Source: Shewanella halifaxensis HAW-EB4
GTDB lineage: Bacteria > Pseudomonadota > Gammaproteobacteria > Enterobacterales > Shewanellaceae
Direction of reading: 5' to 3'
DNA: 64,000 nucleotides
Assembly: GCF_000019185.1 (NCBI RefSeq)
Contig: NC_010334.1
Location: 620,001-684,000 of the forward strand
Shown: positions 26,741-36,166 of the stretch, piece by piece
How the letters are laid out: the number at the start of each line of letters is the position of its first letter
Position numbering within the stretch: position 1 is the first letter of the stretch
Program-made: the position numbers and the translations under genes
Notes under the pieces: generated by a model
Seen by the model: only the letters and a program-made list of their open reading frames with translations
Database searches by the model: none
What the model was told of the DNA's origin: nothing

Positions 26741-27220
26741 ATGGAGTTTTCAAATCCCATTCTAATCTGGGTATGTATCGGCATTTTTCTTATGCTGACA
26801 GAGATCATTTTACCGGGTGGTATAGTGATCCTCATAGGTGCGGCTTGCTTGGTTGTCGCAGGCGCCTTGGCTATAGGTTTAGTCGAAGGCATAGTGCAAA
26901 GCTTAACGCTTTGGTTTATTGCCGCTATGGTTCTTTTACTGGTTTTTCGCCAGATCACACAAAAGTTGGTTGGCGGAGACGCCCACATCGACAATACCGA
27001 TGAAGAGTTGGATATTTACGATCAGCTCGCTACTGTCAAACAAACTATTGGCCCGGCACAACAGATGGGGCGAGTCGAGTTTCAGGGCTGTGAATGGTCT
27101 GCACTGGGAGATGGTAGCGAGATAGCTGCTGGCTCTGTAGTTCGGATTATCTGCAGAGATAATATTGCGTTAGTGGTTGAGCCTATAAAGGCTGAAGATG
27201 AGCACTGCGCAGAAAAGTAA
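26741..27220 (+). CDS. NfeD-family membrane protein
   Basis: A 159-residue NfeD-like protein. Residues about 8-75 hold three to four membrane helices with the family motif FLMLTEIILPGGIVILIGAA. Residues about 100-155 form the soluble OB-fold domain (GRVEFQGCEWSALGDGSEIA, then RIICRDNIALVVEP). Together with SPFH/stomatin proteins, NfeD proteins organise membrane microdomains and protein quality control. It is followed at 28 bp by two stomatin-like genes, the classic partner arrangement. RBS GGGGGAAAT precedes the ATG. Confidence 0.9.
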   Translation: MEFSNPILIWVCIGIFLMLTEIILPGGIVILIGAACLVVAGALAIGLVEGIVQSLTLWFIAAMVLLLVFRQITQKLVGGDAHIDNTDEELDIYDQLATVKQTIGPAQQMGRVEFQGCEWSALGDGSEIAAGSVVRIICRDNIALVVEPIKAEDEHCAEK

Positions 27221-27248
27221 TGGGTTTTAGTCAGGAAAGGATCTCTCT

Positions 27249-28178
27249 ATGTTTGCATTTACACTCTTTGTTTTATTCGTCTTTTTTATTCTCTATAAAT
27301 TGCTGCTAATTGTACCTATGCGTGAGGTCAACGTGATTGAGCGCCTAGGTAAGTTTCGTACCGTGTTGCAACCTGGATTTCATTTTTTAATCCCGTTTTT
27401 TGACCGCGTGGCTTATAAGCATGAAATCCGTGAACAAGTGCTCGATGTACCACCACAAAGTTGTATCTCAAAAGACAATACTCAGCTAGAGGTCGATGGT
27501 CTTGTTTATCTGAAGGTGATGGATGGCAAGCTTGCCAGCTATGGTATTGAAGATTATCGCCGCGCGGCGGTAAACCTAGCACAAACCACCATGCGCTCAG
27601 AGATAGGTAAATTAAGCCTAAGCCAGACATTCTCAGAGCGAGATAGTCTCAACGAGTCGATTGTGCGCGAAATCGATAAAGCATCGGATCCTTGGGGGAT
27701 CAAGGTACTGCGCTATGAGATTAAAAATATCACCCCATCGCGTAAGGTCATCCACACCCTAGAGAAGCAGATGGAAGCGGAGCGCAGTAAGCGCGCCGAG
27801 ATCACCTTGGCAAATGCAGAAAAAGCCGCGATGATTAATCTATCTGAAGGTGAGCGCCAAGAAGCGATTAACTTGTCTGAGGGTGAAAAACAACGCCGCA
27901 TCAATGAGGCCAAAGGTACCGCGCAAGAAATTGCAATTGTTGCTCGTGCGAAGGCTGAAGGTATGGAGTTAGTGTCTGCTGCGCTGGCTAAAGATGGCGG
28001 TAACGAAGCGATGAATATGCAGCTAAAAGAGCAGTTCATCACCCAAGTAGGTAAGATTTTGGCTGAGGCAGATGTGTCTGTTGTACCAGCAGAACTGGCC
28101 AAGATTGAGGGATTCTTCGAAGGCATGGAACAGGTCACTAACGCAGTGTCAGCCAACTCAGTTAAGGGAGCACGCTAA
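27249..28178 (+). CDS. SPFH/stomatin-family protein
   Basis: A 309-residue stomatin-like (QmcA/paraslipin-type) protein. An N-terminal membrane helix (FTLFVLFVFFILYKLLLIV) precedes the SPFH domain (MREVNVIERLGKFRTVLQPG, then CISKDNTQLEVDGLVYLKV, and MRSEIGKLSLSQTFSERDSL). Residues about 175-235 are a repeated charged coiled coil with four NLSEGE or INEAKG-type repeats. It should form membrane-bound oligomers with NfeD. It overlaps the next gene by one base (TAATG). Confidence 0.92.
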   Translation: MFAFTLFVLFVFFILYKLLLIVPMREVNVIERLGKFRTVLQPGFHFLIPFFDRVAYKHEIREQVLDVPPQSCISKDNTQLEVDGLVYLKVMDGKLASYGIEDYRRAAVNLAQTTMRSEIGKLSLSQTFSERDSLNESIVREIDKASDPWGIKVLRYEIKNITPSRKVIHTLEKQMEAERSKRAEITLANAEKAAMINLSEGERQEAINLSEGEKQRRINEAKGTAQEIAIVARAKAEGMELVSAALAKDGGNEAMNMQLKEQFITQVGKILAEADVSVVPAELAKIEGFFEGMEQVTNAVSANSVKGAR

Positions 28179-29116
28179 TGATGATTGCAGGAATTGATAC
28201 CGATCTAATTGTAATGGGCATTTGGGGCCTTATCTTTGCCATCTTTGTGGTTAAGCTATTTCAATCGATTCGCTTAGTGCCTACAAAGTCGGCCTATATC
28301 GTGGAGCGTTTAGGTAAATATCACTCAACCTTGGATGCGGGCTTTCACGCTTTAGTGCCATTCGTCGATAAAGTGGCTTATATACACGATCTAAAAGAAG
28401 AGACGATTGATGTGCCACCCCAGGAGTGCTTCTCATGTGATGAAGTGAATGTAGAAGTTGATGGGGTTATCTATATTTCAGTGGTTGACCCAGTAAAAGC
28501 CAGTTACGGCGTTACCGATTACCGTTATGCGGCGATTCAGTTAGCGCAAACCACCACGCGCAGCGTGATTGGTACCCTAGATCTAGACCGTACCTTTGAA
28601 GAGCGTGACGTGATTAGCGCCAAAGTGGTTGAAGTGCTGGATCAAGCGGGTGCACTGTGGGGTATTCGAGTACACCGTTATGAAATTAAAAATATTACTC
28701 CGCCTGAAACGGTTAAAAATGCCATGGAGATGCAGGTCAATGCCGAGCGAGAACGGCGTGCATTACTGGCCAAGAGTGAAGGTGATAAGCAGAGTAAGAT
28801 TAATCGCTCTGAAGGTATCAAAGCGGAAACCATTAACCACTCAGAAGGTGAGATGCAGCGCCGAATTAACGAGGCTGAAGGTAAGGGGGAGGAGATCTTA
28901 ACCATTGCACGAGCCACGGCAGAGTCGATTGAGCGTATGGCCACCGTTATTGCGGCGCCAGGCGGAAAAAACGTGGTGCGTATGCAGTTAGGTGCGCAAT
29001 ACCTTAAACAGCTCGATGGCGTCAGCTCTGGCCAAAGTAAGGTTATTTTACCCGGAAATATGATGGACTTTGACCACTGGATGAATAGTATCGGACTAGA
29101 AGAGACTCCTAAATAA
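28178..29116 (+). CDS. SPFH/stomatin-family protein, paralog
   Basis: A 312-residue paralog of the preceding stomatin protein with the same order: N-terminal membrane helix (IWGLIFAIFVVKLFQSIRLV), SPFH core (KSAYIVERLGKYHSTLDAG, CDEVNVEVDGVIYISVVDP, TTRSVIGTLDLDRTFEERD), then the charged repeat coiled coil (KINRSEGIKAETINHSEGEM). The start ATG overlaps the upstream stop, with AAGGGAG eight bases before it. Two different SPFH subunits from one operon suggest a mixed complex, like HflK/HflC. A terminator follows. Confidence 0.92.
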   Translation: MMIAGIDTDLIVMGIWGLIFAIFVVKLFQSIRLVPTKSAYIVERLGKYHSTLDAGFHALVPFVDKVAYIHDLKEETIDVPPQECFSCDEVNVEVDGVIYISVVDPVKASYGVTDYRYAAIQLAQTTTRSVIGTLDLDRTFEERDVISAKVVEVLDQAGALWGIRVHRYEIKNITPPETVKNAMEMQVNAERERRALLAKSEGDKQSKINRSEGIKAETINHSEGEMQRRINEAEGKGEEILTIARATAESIERMATVIAAPGGKNVVRMQLGAQYLKQLDGVSSGQSKVILPGNMMDFDHWMNSIGLEETPK

Positions 29117-29137
29117 CAGTCTGAACTATTGCTAAAC

Positions 29138-29171
29138 ATGCTAGCTTCTAAAATGGGAGTTAGCATTTTTT
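29138..29171 (+). terminator. Terminator of the nfeD-SPFH operon
   Basis: An 11-bp stem (ATGCTAGCTTC with GGAGTTAGCAT, including two G-T pairs) is followed directly by six T residues. Confidence 0.85.
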
Positions 29172-29215
29172 ATGGGTGACAGGTACCAATCGGTCGTTTC
29201 ATAAGGAAAGGCACC

Positions 29216-29898
29216 ATGGCGTTTGAAGATAAGTTTAGACTCATACCAATCAGTATAAGAAGTTGATCTACTCAGAACGTTTTTGGCAAACTAATTCAAG
29301 GCGAATAACTGAAAAAATGGTTGCTCCCTTGTGAAGTTGTTCAACGCAGAAGTAGGCAGCCAAAAACGCTCCAGAATGGCGAGTTTTAGCGGCTCTGATA
29401 CTGTGACTCTTAAGGAACAAGCCCTAGTTCAACTATGCTCTTCACTCGTTGCCTTGTCTCAGTGCCGCTAAACTCTCGCTGAGTGACCAAATCTTTATAC
29501 TGATTGGTATCAGTAGTCACGCGGTGATTATAAGTAAGGATTTGCCTGAACCGAGTGTGCTGTTACTCAAAGCTGATTATGGCAGTGGTGCGTGGGGAGT
29601 CCCCGGCGGTGCTTTAGATCCAGAAGAAACCATTCATGAGGCGTTATTGAGGGAATGTGTAGAGGAGCTTGGAGTACTGGTGCAGATTAACTACCTTACA
29701 GGAGTTTATTATCATAAAGCCTACAACTCACGGGTATTTATTTTCTTGTGTGAGCTGCCACAAGCTGCCCAAATATGCTTGAGTGATGAGCATAGCGAAT
29801 ATCGATTTGCTCCGATCTCTTCGCTACCAGATGTTCAAAAACAAAGAGTTGAAGACTGCCTTTATTATAACGGTACCGTGATTAGCCGTAAGTATTAG
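29216..29898 (+). pseudogene. NUDIX hydrolase gene interrupted by a MITE
   Basis: The C-terminal part is a NUDIX hydrolase with the full box GALDPEETIHEALLRECVEE (G-x5-E-x7-REUxEExGU). A 269-bp insertion (MITE plus duplicated TCA) at 29244-29512 splits it. Removing it joins ATG 29216 (RBS AAGGAAAG) in frame to the downstream part, giving MAFEDKFRLSSHAVIISKD, a normal NUDIX start. With the insertion, the old start is shifted out of frame. Translation could restart at an ATG inside the MITE (29449), giving a 149-residue protein with a foreign N-terminus, so some activity may remain. Confidence 0.85.
29244..29509. mobile_element. MITE-like element, copy 2, inside NUDIX gene
   Basis: An element of about 266 bp with ends TACCAATCAG and CTGATTGGTA, flanked by TCA at 29241-29243 and 29510-29512. 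It has the same orientation as copy 1 and near-identical outer parts; the centre (about 29400-29430) differs. The TCA repeat and clean restoration of the gene on excision make the boundaries exact. Confidence 0.9.
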
Positions 29899-29939
29899 TC
29901 CAGACTAGATCTGACATATTAGCCGTATATTTTTAATCG

Positions 29940-32024
29940 CTAGACGATGTTTAAGGCTTCAGACTCTCCTTGAAATGTGTTCTGTTCATGCATTTTTCTA
30001 TAGCGAGAGCCAATTTTTAATAGCTCTTTTAGCGGCACAGGCTTGCTGATCAAAAAGCCTTGAGCGTAATCACACATCATAAAGCTTAACTCATCGAGTT
30101 GTTCTTGGGTCTCTACTCCCTCTGCAATAACTCTAATGCCTAAAGCGTGAGCCATCTCGATTGTGGCGATGATAAGATCGTTACTCTTATCGTCTTTATT
30201 CATGTCATGAATAAAGCTGCGATCGATTTTCAGTATGGTAAATGGGTAAGTTTTTAGATAGCTAAGAGAAGAATACCCAGTACCAAAGTCATCCATTGAT
30301 ATATAGAAGCCTGCTTCACTTAACTGCATGAGTGCACCGAGTGTATAAGCATGACCACTGAGTAGTACTCCTTCTGTGATCTCTAACTCAAGATCACTAG
30401 GATGCATACCTAGCTTCTCAACCTTATCAATGATCGTTTGTACGAGTTTGGGATTTCTAAATTGGCGAGGTGATAAGTTTATTGCCACTCTAAACTTGTC
30501 GTTAAACTTTCTCTGCCAAATGTGTGCAGTTTCTAATGCTTGTTGTAGAACAAACTCGCCCATAGGTTCAATCATGCCGGTTTGTTCGGCAATTGGAATA
30601 AACTCAGCCGGAGAGACACTGCCTAAAGTTGGGTTATTCCAACGCAATAGCGCCTCGGCCCCCATTATACTGCCATCCCTGATATCGAGTTGGATCTGGT
30701 AGTGTACTCTGATCTCACCGCGCTCTAAGGCACCATGGATCTGTTCTTCGATAGCAAGACGACGAGAAACCTCTTTATTCATTGCGTGGGTGAAGTATGA
30801 GTAGGTATTTCGGCCTATGCTCTTAGTGTGGTACATGGCGGAATCAGCATTTCGTAATAATTCTGAAGGGGTTTCACCATCGTTAGGGTAGATAGCAATC
30901 CCGATGCTGGCGGTGAGGATAAGTTGTCGGTTGTCGATATAGAATGGCTTCCTAAAGCCACCGATTAGGTTTTCAGCAATAGGCTGAGCATCATTAGCGC
31001 TCGAGAGGCCATCGAGTAAAATGATAAATTCATCGCCACCTAAACGCCCTACAGTATCTTCTGCTCTAGTCGTTTTTAATAGCCGCTCCGATGCAGTGAT
31101 AAGCAGTAGATCTCCAGCCTCGTGGCCTAAAGAGTCGTTAATTTTTTTGAAGTCATCTAAATCAAGAAAGATGACCGCCAGCATTTTACCGCTTCTTTCA
31201 CTGGACTCAACTAATTGCTCAAGACGCTTCAAAGCCAAGAAACGGTTGGGCAGGTCAGTTAACGTATCATAATGGGCTTGGCGGCGGATCAGTTCTTCTG
31301 CTTCTCGGCGTTCACTATTGTCATAGAAAGAGATGACTGCACCATTGACGTGGCTATTTAAGGTTAGAGGCTGTGAATTATATTCGACAGGAAAACTGCT
31401 ACCATCAGCCTTCCAAAAAATGTCTTCCTTAATATTTTCTAGATCTTGGATTGATGACTCAGTATTTGGTGACTCGGCTCTTTGGTTAACCAGTTGCTGC
31501 ATATTGGATTTAAGTAATTGCGAAGGGTGACTATATCCGAGTAACAGAGCGCATTGAGGATTTGCAAAGATGCACAGGCCTTTATTATCCACGGCATAAA
31601 TCGCGACAGCAGTGGAATCTAAGATGGCAGATAGAAGTTGTAAATCATCTTTTAATGTCATTATGGTTTGAGCTTGTTCTACTTCTACTTCAAGTTGGAC
31701 ATTTTTACTGACCGTTCTGGCGCTTAATTCTGTTTTTCTCAGTTGATTTAACTGCGCGGTTTTATGATCCACTTTCAGGCTTAATTCATTGGTATTTAAT
31801 GGAGCTTCGCTTAGCGTGCAGGCGTGCTTGTGTTGATTATAAAAACGGCTGAAAATGACACCAAATACGATGATATTGGCTAATGGCAACAGTATCGTAA
31901 GTGGTAGTGTAGAGCTCTGAGCTGGGAGACCCAATAGACAAAATAAGCCTATGCAGGCATTAAAAATGACCATGGTTAGGCAAAGATAACCTGAGTTGAT
32001 CGGGAAATTTGTATTTGTTTTCAT
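29940..32024 (-). CDS. Membrane GGDEF-EAL protein with PAS domain
   Basis: A 694-residue cyclic-di-GMP protein. Two N-terminal membrane helices (about 13-60) are followed by a coiled segment, a PAS domain (LLSAILDSTAVAIYAVDNKG, about 130-235), a GGDEF domain with intact GRLGGDEFIIL and an RAED inhibitory-site motif five residues before it, and an EAL domain (AEALLRW, DDFGTGYSSLSYLK). Both catalytic signatures are present, so it may make or break c-di-GMP depending on the PAS signal. Monocistronic. A sensor for redox or small ligands is possible but not shown. Confidence 0.93.
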   Translation of the reverse strand: MKTNTNFPINSGYLCLTMVIFNACIGLFCLLGLPAQSSTLPLTILLPLANIIVFGVIFSRFYNQHKHACTLSEAPLNTNELSLKVDHKTAQLNQLRKTELSARTVSKNVQLEVEVEQAQTIMTLKDDLQLLSAILDSTAVAIYAVDNKGLCIFANPQCALLLGYSHPSQLLKSNMQQLVNQRAESPNTESSIQDLENIKEDIFWKADGSSFPVEYNSQPLTLNSHVNGAVISFYDNSERREAEELIRRQAHYDTLTDLPNRFLALKRLEQLVESSERSGKMLAVIFLDLDDFKKINDSLGHEAGDLLLITASERLLKTTRAEDTVGRLGGDEFIILLDGLSSANDAQPIAENLIGGFRKPFYIDNRQLILTASIGIAIYPNDGETPSELLRNADSAMYHTKSIGRNTYSYFTHAMNKEVSRRLAIEEQIHGALERGEIRVHYQIQLDIRDGSIMGAEALLRWNNPTLGSVSPAEFIPIAEQTGMIEPMGEFVLQQALETAHIWQRKFNDKFRVAINLSPRQFRNPKLVQTIIDKVEKLGMHPSDLELEITEGVLLSGHAYTLGALMQLSEAGFYISMDDFGTGYSSLSYLKTYPFTILKIDRSFIHDMNKDDKSNDLIIATIEMAHALGIRVIAEGVETQEQLDELSFMMCDYAQGFLISKPVPLKELLKIGSRYRKMHEQNTFQGESEALNIV

Positions 32025-32388
32025 ATATTAACTACCACTGCTGCTACGAGAGAATAATTGAGCCTCAGAAATCGTTAACAAGGCTGCCGCAGATCGGATA
32101 TGAGCTAAAAGGGTAGGGTTGAAGGCTGAATGCAATTGGTAAAATAAGAAGCTGAGCTTGGTATCTGGATAAGCCATATTTAGTCCCTTAAAAATTCAGA
32201 AATCAAATCCGTTGATTATCTATCGCATTAAGTATAGGACTTAAATCTACAAATGGTAAATAGCCATAAATGTAACAAAACGTCAGATGACCCCTTAAAT
32301 ATTTTTCAGCGATAAATCAGATGCTAATCAATAGAATCTTATTTAGAATGACACTAACAATCCAATTAATTGAGTAGCAGAGTTAAAA

Positions 32389-32742
32389 ATGACGATAGAA
32401 AGAATTGAAACCGCCGCCCGAATGAGCCGTATTGTTAAACACAATGGCACCGTCTACCTATGTGGTCAGGTGGCTAAGGATGCTGAGCAAGGTATTGCCG
32501 AGCAGACACGTACCATGTTGGAAAAGGTTGATAGCCTACTAGAGCAAGCAGGCAGTGACAGAGAGCATATTCTGTCAGCAACAATTTACATTAAAGATAT
32601 GCAGTATTTTGCTGAGATGAATGAAGTTTGGGACGCATGGGTACCAGCAGGGCACGCACCCGCCCGCGCTTGTGTTGAAGCTAAGATGGCCCGCGATGCG
32701 CTATTGGTTGAGATCTCTGTCGTTGCAGCCGAAAAAGCTTAA
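32389..32742 (+). CDS. RidA-family protein
   Basis: A 117-residue RidA/YjgF-family protein. The family pattern is visible: VYLCGQVAKDAEQGIAEQT, LEQAGSDREHILSATIYIKD, then WDAWVPAGHAPARACVEAKM with the conserved Arg that binds substrate carboxylates, and LLVEISVVA. RidA members hydrolyse reactive enamine/imine intermediates from PLP enzymes. The divergent sequence suggests one of the Rid subgroups rather than classic RidA. Single gene upstream of uvrD. Confidence 0.9.
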   Translation: MTIERIETAARMSRIVKHNGTVYLCGQVAKDAEQGIAEQTRTMLEKVDSLLEQAGSDREHILSATIYIKDMQYFAEMNEVWDAWVPAGHAPARACVEAKMARDALLVEISVVAAEKA

Positions 32743-32883
32743 TCATAGACAGCCTTCATTACCGAGGTGAAAGCTCACTTCGGTAATTCTCTCTTCTGCT
32801 TTTAACCCCTGCTCTTCGCGCGAATTCTATCCCCGAGTTCTCAGGTTCTGTTATACTGCCCGCTTGATTTTTTGGAGGCAATA

Positions 32884-35049
32884 ATGGACGTATCTTCTTT
32901 ACTCGACGGCCTAAACGACAAGCAGCGTGAAGCTGTTGGTGCACCGCAATCTAGCATGCTAGTTTTGGCGGGAGCTGGTAGTGGCAAAACGCGGGTGTTA
33001 ACCCACAGAATTGCCTGGTTGATGCAGGTTGAACAGCAAAGCCCTTATGCCATTTTAGCGGTAACCTTTACCAATAAAGCGGCAAAAGAGATGCGTGAGC
33101 GTGTTGAAAAGGTCGCTGGTGGCAACATGAGCCGCATGTGGATCGGTACCTTCCACGGCTTAGCACATCGTTTACTACGCACCCATTATAAAGATGCTAA
33201 TCTGCCTGAGAGCTTTCAAATCTTAGACTCAGACGATCAACTGCGTCTGATCAAACGAATTCTAAAAAGCCTTAACTTGGACGAGAAACAGTATCCGCCA
33301 AGACAAGCGCAAGGCTATATCAACGGCAAGAAAGACTTAGGTCTACGCCCATCGCATATCGATGCGGGCGGTTTCCCGATTGAGCAAAATTTACTGAAGA
33401 TCTACCAGATCTATCAAGACTCTTGCGATCGTGCCGGCTTAGTGGATTTTGCAGAGATCTTACTCAGAGCCCATGAGCTATGGCTTAACAAACCACATAT
33501 TTTGGATCACTACCAAGATAGATTTAAGCATATATTAGTCGACGAGTTTCAAGATACTAACGCCATCCAATATGCGTGGATCCGTGTGCTTGCCGGGTCA
33601 ACGGCTAACGTGATGATTGTGGGTGATGACGATCAGTCTATCTACGGCTGGCGTGGCGCTCAGGTGGAGAACCTGCATAAGTTTTTAGCCGACTTCCCTG
33701 CGGCGCAAACCATTCGTTTAGAGCAGAACTATCGCTCGAGCGGTAATATTCTTAACGCATCGAACCAGCTGATTGCCAATAATCCAGATCGTATGGGCAA
33801 GAAGCTGTGGACCGATGATAAAGACGGTGAGCCGATTGGGCTTTATTGCGCCTTCAATGAGATGGATGAAGCGCGCTTTATCGTGGGTAGGATCACTGAC
33901 TGGCAGGATGAAGGCGGTAAGTTAGAGGATTGCGCCATTCTTTATCGCTCTAACGCTCAGTCTCGAGTGCTGGAAGAAGCCTTATTACATAAGGGCATCG
34001 CCTATCGTATCTATGGTGGCCTACGCTTCTTCGAACGCCAAGAGATTAAAGATGCCATGGGCTACCTGCGGCTAATCAACAACAAGAATGATGATGCCGC
34101 CTTTGAGCGTGTGGTGAATACCCCAACCCGTGGTATTGGCGATCGCACCTTAGAGATTATTCGTACCACGGCGCGTCAGCAAGAGATGACGCTGTGGGAA
34201 GCGAGTCTTCGCTTAATCGAGGAGAAGGTCCTCAATGGTCGCGCCGCTAATGCGGTTCGTGGCTTTATGGACTTGATTATCGCCATGAGAATGGACTCCG
34301 ATGAGCTATCGCTGCAGCGCACGACTGACCATGTTATTCAAACATCGGGTCTTAAGGCGATGTATGAGGCAGAAAAGAGCGAGAAAGCGCGTGCACGTGT
34401 CGAAAACTTAGAGGAACTCGTCACTGCTGCCCGTAGCTTTGTGATGCCAGAAGAAATTGAAGATATGGGCGAGCTTAACGCCTTCCTATCCCATGCCGCG
34501 TTAGAGGCGGGTGAAGGGCAGGCCGATGAGTTTACCGATGCCGTACAATTGATGACATTGCACTCGGCTAAAGGTCTTGAGTTCCCAATGGTATTTATGG
34601 CTGGTGTGGAGGAAGGTTTGTTCCCGAGCCAGATGGCAATTGATGAAGGGGATCGTCTCGATGAAGAGCGTCGTCTTTGTTATGTGGGTATGACCCGCGC
34701 CATGCAGAAGCTGTATATCACCTATGCCGAGTCGAGACGTATCTATGGCCGTGAGAGCTTTGCTAGACCTTCGCGCTTCGTTAAAGAGATCCCTGAGCAA
34801 TATGTGCAAGAGATCCGTATGCGAACTCAGGTTTCAGCGCCGGCCGTTAGCAGTCGCTTTAGTAAACAAGATGATAGCTTTAATGACTCCGGCTTTAAGA
34901 TTGGCCAACGTGTGATGCACCCCAAATTCGGTGAGGGCACGGTAACAAATTATGAGGGAAGTGGAGCTCAGGCGCGCATCCAGGTTAACTTTTTCGATGT
35001 TGGCAGCAAGTGGTTAGTAATCGCTTACGCTCGCTTGGAGGCGCTTTAA
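32884..35049 (+). CDS. uvrD: DNA helicase II (UvrD)
   Basis: A 721-residue superfamily 1A helicase for nucleotide-excision and mismatch repair. Motifs: LAGAGSGKTRVLTHR (Walker A), TFTNKAAKEM (Ia), VDEFQDTNAIQ (II), DDDQSIYGWRGA (III), LEQNYRSSGNIL (IV), MTLHSAKGLEFPMVF (V) and RRLCYVGMTRA (VI). The C-terminal Tudor-like domain ends KWLVIAYARLEAL. I start at ATG 32884 because TTGGAGGC precedes it and MDVSSLLDGLNDKQ matches the family; the longer frame adds four residues only. A GTTATACTG promoter -10 lies just upstream. Confidence 0.97.
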   Translation: MDVSSLLDGLNDKQREAVGAPQSSMLVLAGAGSGKTRVLTHRIAWLMQVEQQSPYAILAVTFTNKAAKEMRERVEKVAGGNMSRMWIGTFHGLAHRLLRTHYKDANLPESFQILDSDDQLRLIKRILKSLNLDEKQYPPRQAQGYINGKKDLGLRPSHIDAGGFPIEQNLLKIYQIYQDSCDRAGLVDFAEILLRAHELWLNKPHILDHYQDRFKHILVDEFQDTNAIQYAWIRVLAGSTANVMIVGDDDQSIYGWRGAQVENLHKFLADFPAAQTIRLEQNYRSSGNILNASNQLIANNPDRMGKKLWTDDKDGEPIGLYCAFNEMDEARFIVGRITDWQDEGGKLEDCAILYRSNAQSRVLEEALLHKGIAYRIYGGLRFFERQEIKDAMGYLRLINNKNDDAAFERVVNTPTRGIGDRTLEIIRTTARQQEMTLWEASLRLIEEKVLNGRAANAVRGFMDLIIAMRMDSDELSLQRTTDHVIQTSGLKAMYEAEKSEKARARVENLEELVTAARSFVMPEEIEDMGELNAFLSHAALEAGEGQADEFTDAVQLMTLHSAKGLEFPMVFMAGVEEGLFPSQMAIDEGDRLDEERRLCYVGMTRAMQKLYITYAESRRIYGRESFARPSRFVKEIPEQYVQEIRMRTQVSAPAVSSRFSKQDDSFNDSGFKIGQRVMHPKFGEGTVTNYEGSGAQARIQVNFFDVGSKWLVIAYARLEAL

Positions 35050-35191
35050 TCAAATCGGCTCATTAACAGGCTCTCTTATAAGCAAAGTTATCGCTACAAA
35101 TTATTCTCAATACTGGTTGAATACTGTTACAGCTCAGTCATAATGCGGGTAGAAGATTAAAGGCCGAAGACGTTGTAGGAGAGCCTAATAA

Positions 35192-36055
35192 ATGAGTTTT
35201 AGGGATAAACTTGACGTTTATATGCGACTCGCGCGTATGGACCGTCCCATTGGTACCTTGTTGTTGTTGTGGCCCTGTTTGATGGCCTTAACTTTTGCCG
35301 CAGGTGGTCTGCCAGATCTCAAAGTGTTTATCATTTTTGTTATTGGTGTGGTGGTGATGCGAGCTTGCGGCTGCATCATCAACGACTATGCCGATAGGGA
35401 TCTCGACTCCCATGTTGAACGCACCAAAGCGAGACCCCTTGCTAGTGGCGAGATCTCCAGTAAAGAAGCACTACTGCTGTTTGGGGTGATGGGTCTATTT
35501 GCCTTTAGCTTAGTGCTAATGCTCAACCCTCTGGTCGTACAGCTCTCCGTCGTCGGTATTATTCTTACCATTATTTACCCCTTTACCAAACGCTACACCA
35601 ATATGCCGCAGATGTTTCTTGGCACGGTGTGGAGCTGGTCTATTCCCATGGCCTATGCGGCGCAAACTGGTACAGTGCCGATTGAGGCTTGGTGGCTATT
35701 TGCGGCTAACTGGTGTTGGACTGTAGCCTACGACACCATGTATGCCATGGTGGATCGTGACGATGATCTAAAAGTCGGCATCAAGTCGACGGCAATTCTT
35801 TTTGGTCGCTATGACAGACAGATAATCGCTGCCTTTCAGCTTGCGGCATTAAGCTGTTTTATTATTGCGGGCATGTTGGCTGGGCGAGGTGAAATTTATG
35901 GCCTAGGAATATTGGCCTTTATCGGCTTTGCTGTGTATCAACAGAAGTTGATTTACGGACGTGAACGCGGCCCCTGCTTTACCGCTTTTCTCAATAATAA
36001 TTGGGCAGGCATGGTGTTATATATTGCACTGACCTTAGATTATTTAATCTTATAG
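35192..36055 (+). CDS. ubiA: 4-hydroxybenzoate polyprenyltransferase
   Basis: A 287-residue UbiA, the membrane prenyltransferase that joins the polyprenyl tail to 4-hydroxybenzoate in ubiquinone synthesis. The two Asp-rich motifs are clear: CIINDYADRDLDSHVERTKA and YDTMYAMVDRDDDLKVGIKS. MARMDRPIGTLLLLWP at the start and about eight hydrophobic segments complete the family picture. No ubiC lies beside it. AGGAGAG before the ATG is a good ribosome binding site. Confidence 0.96.
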   Translation: MSFRDKLDVYMRLARMDRPIGTLLLLWPCLMALTFAAGGLPDLKVFIIFVIGVVVMRACGCIINDYADRDLDSHVERTKARPLASGEISSKEALLLFGVMGLFAFSLVLMLNPLVVQLSVVGIILTIIYPFTKRYTNMPQMFLGTVWSWSIPMAYAAQTGTVPIEAWWLFAANWCWTVAYDTMYAMVDRDDDLKVGIKSTAILFGRYDRQIIAAFQLAALSCFIIAGMLAGRGEIYGLGILAFIGFAVYQQKLIYGRERGPCFTAFLNNNWAGMVLYIALTLDYLIL

Positions 36056-36166
36056 TCTTACTTTAGATTAACTCAGTTATTATCTAAAACAGCCTGCATC
36101 TTAAAGACTGAGCGGCGGGCAGTTTAATTCGTACTAATCGAGACTGCTGTTGATAGCACTCTTTAC

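Noticed and set aside
32835..32880. Possible LexA (SOS) box upstream of uvrD
   Set aside because: A CTGT half is present, but no ACAG at the required spacing follows. The sequence reads better as a -10 promoter element.
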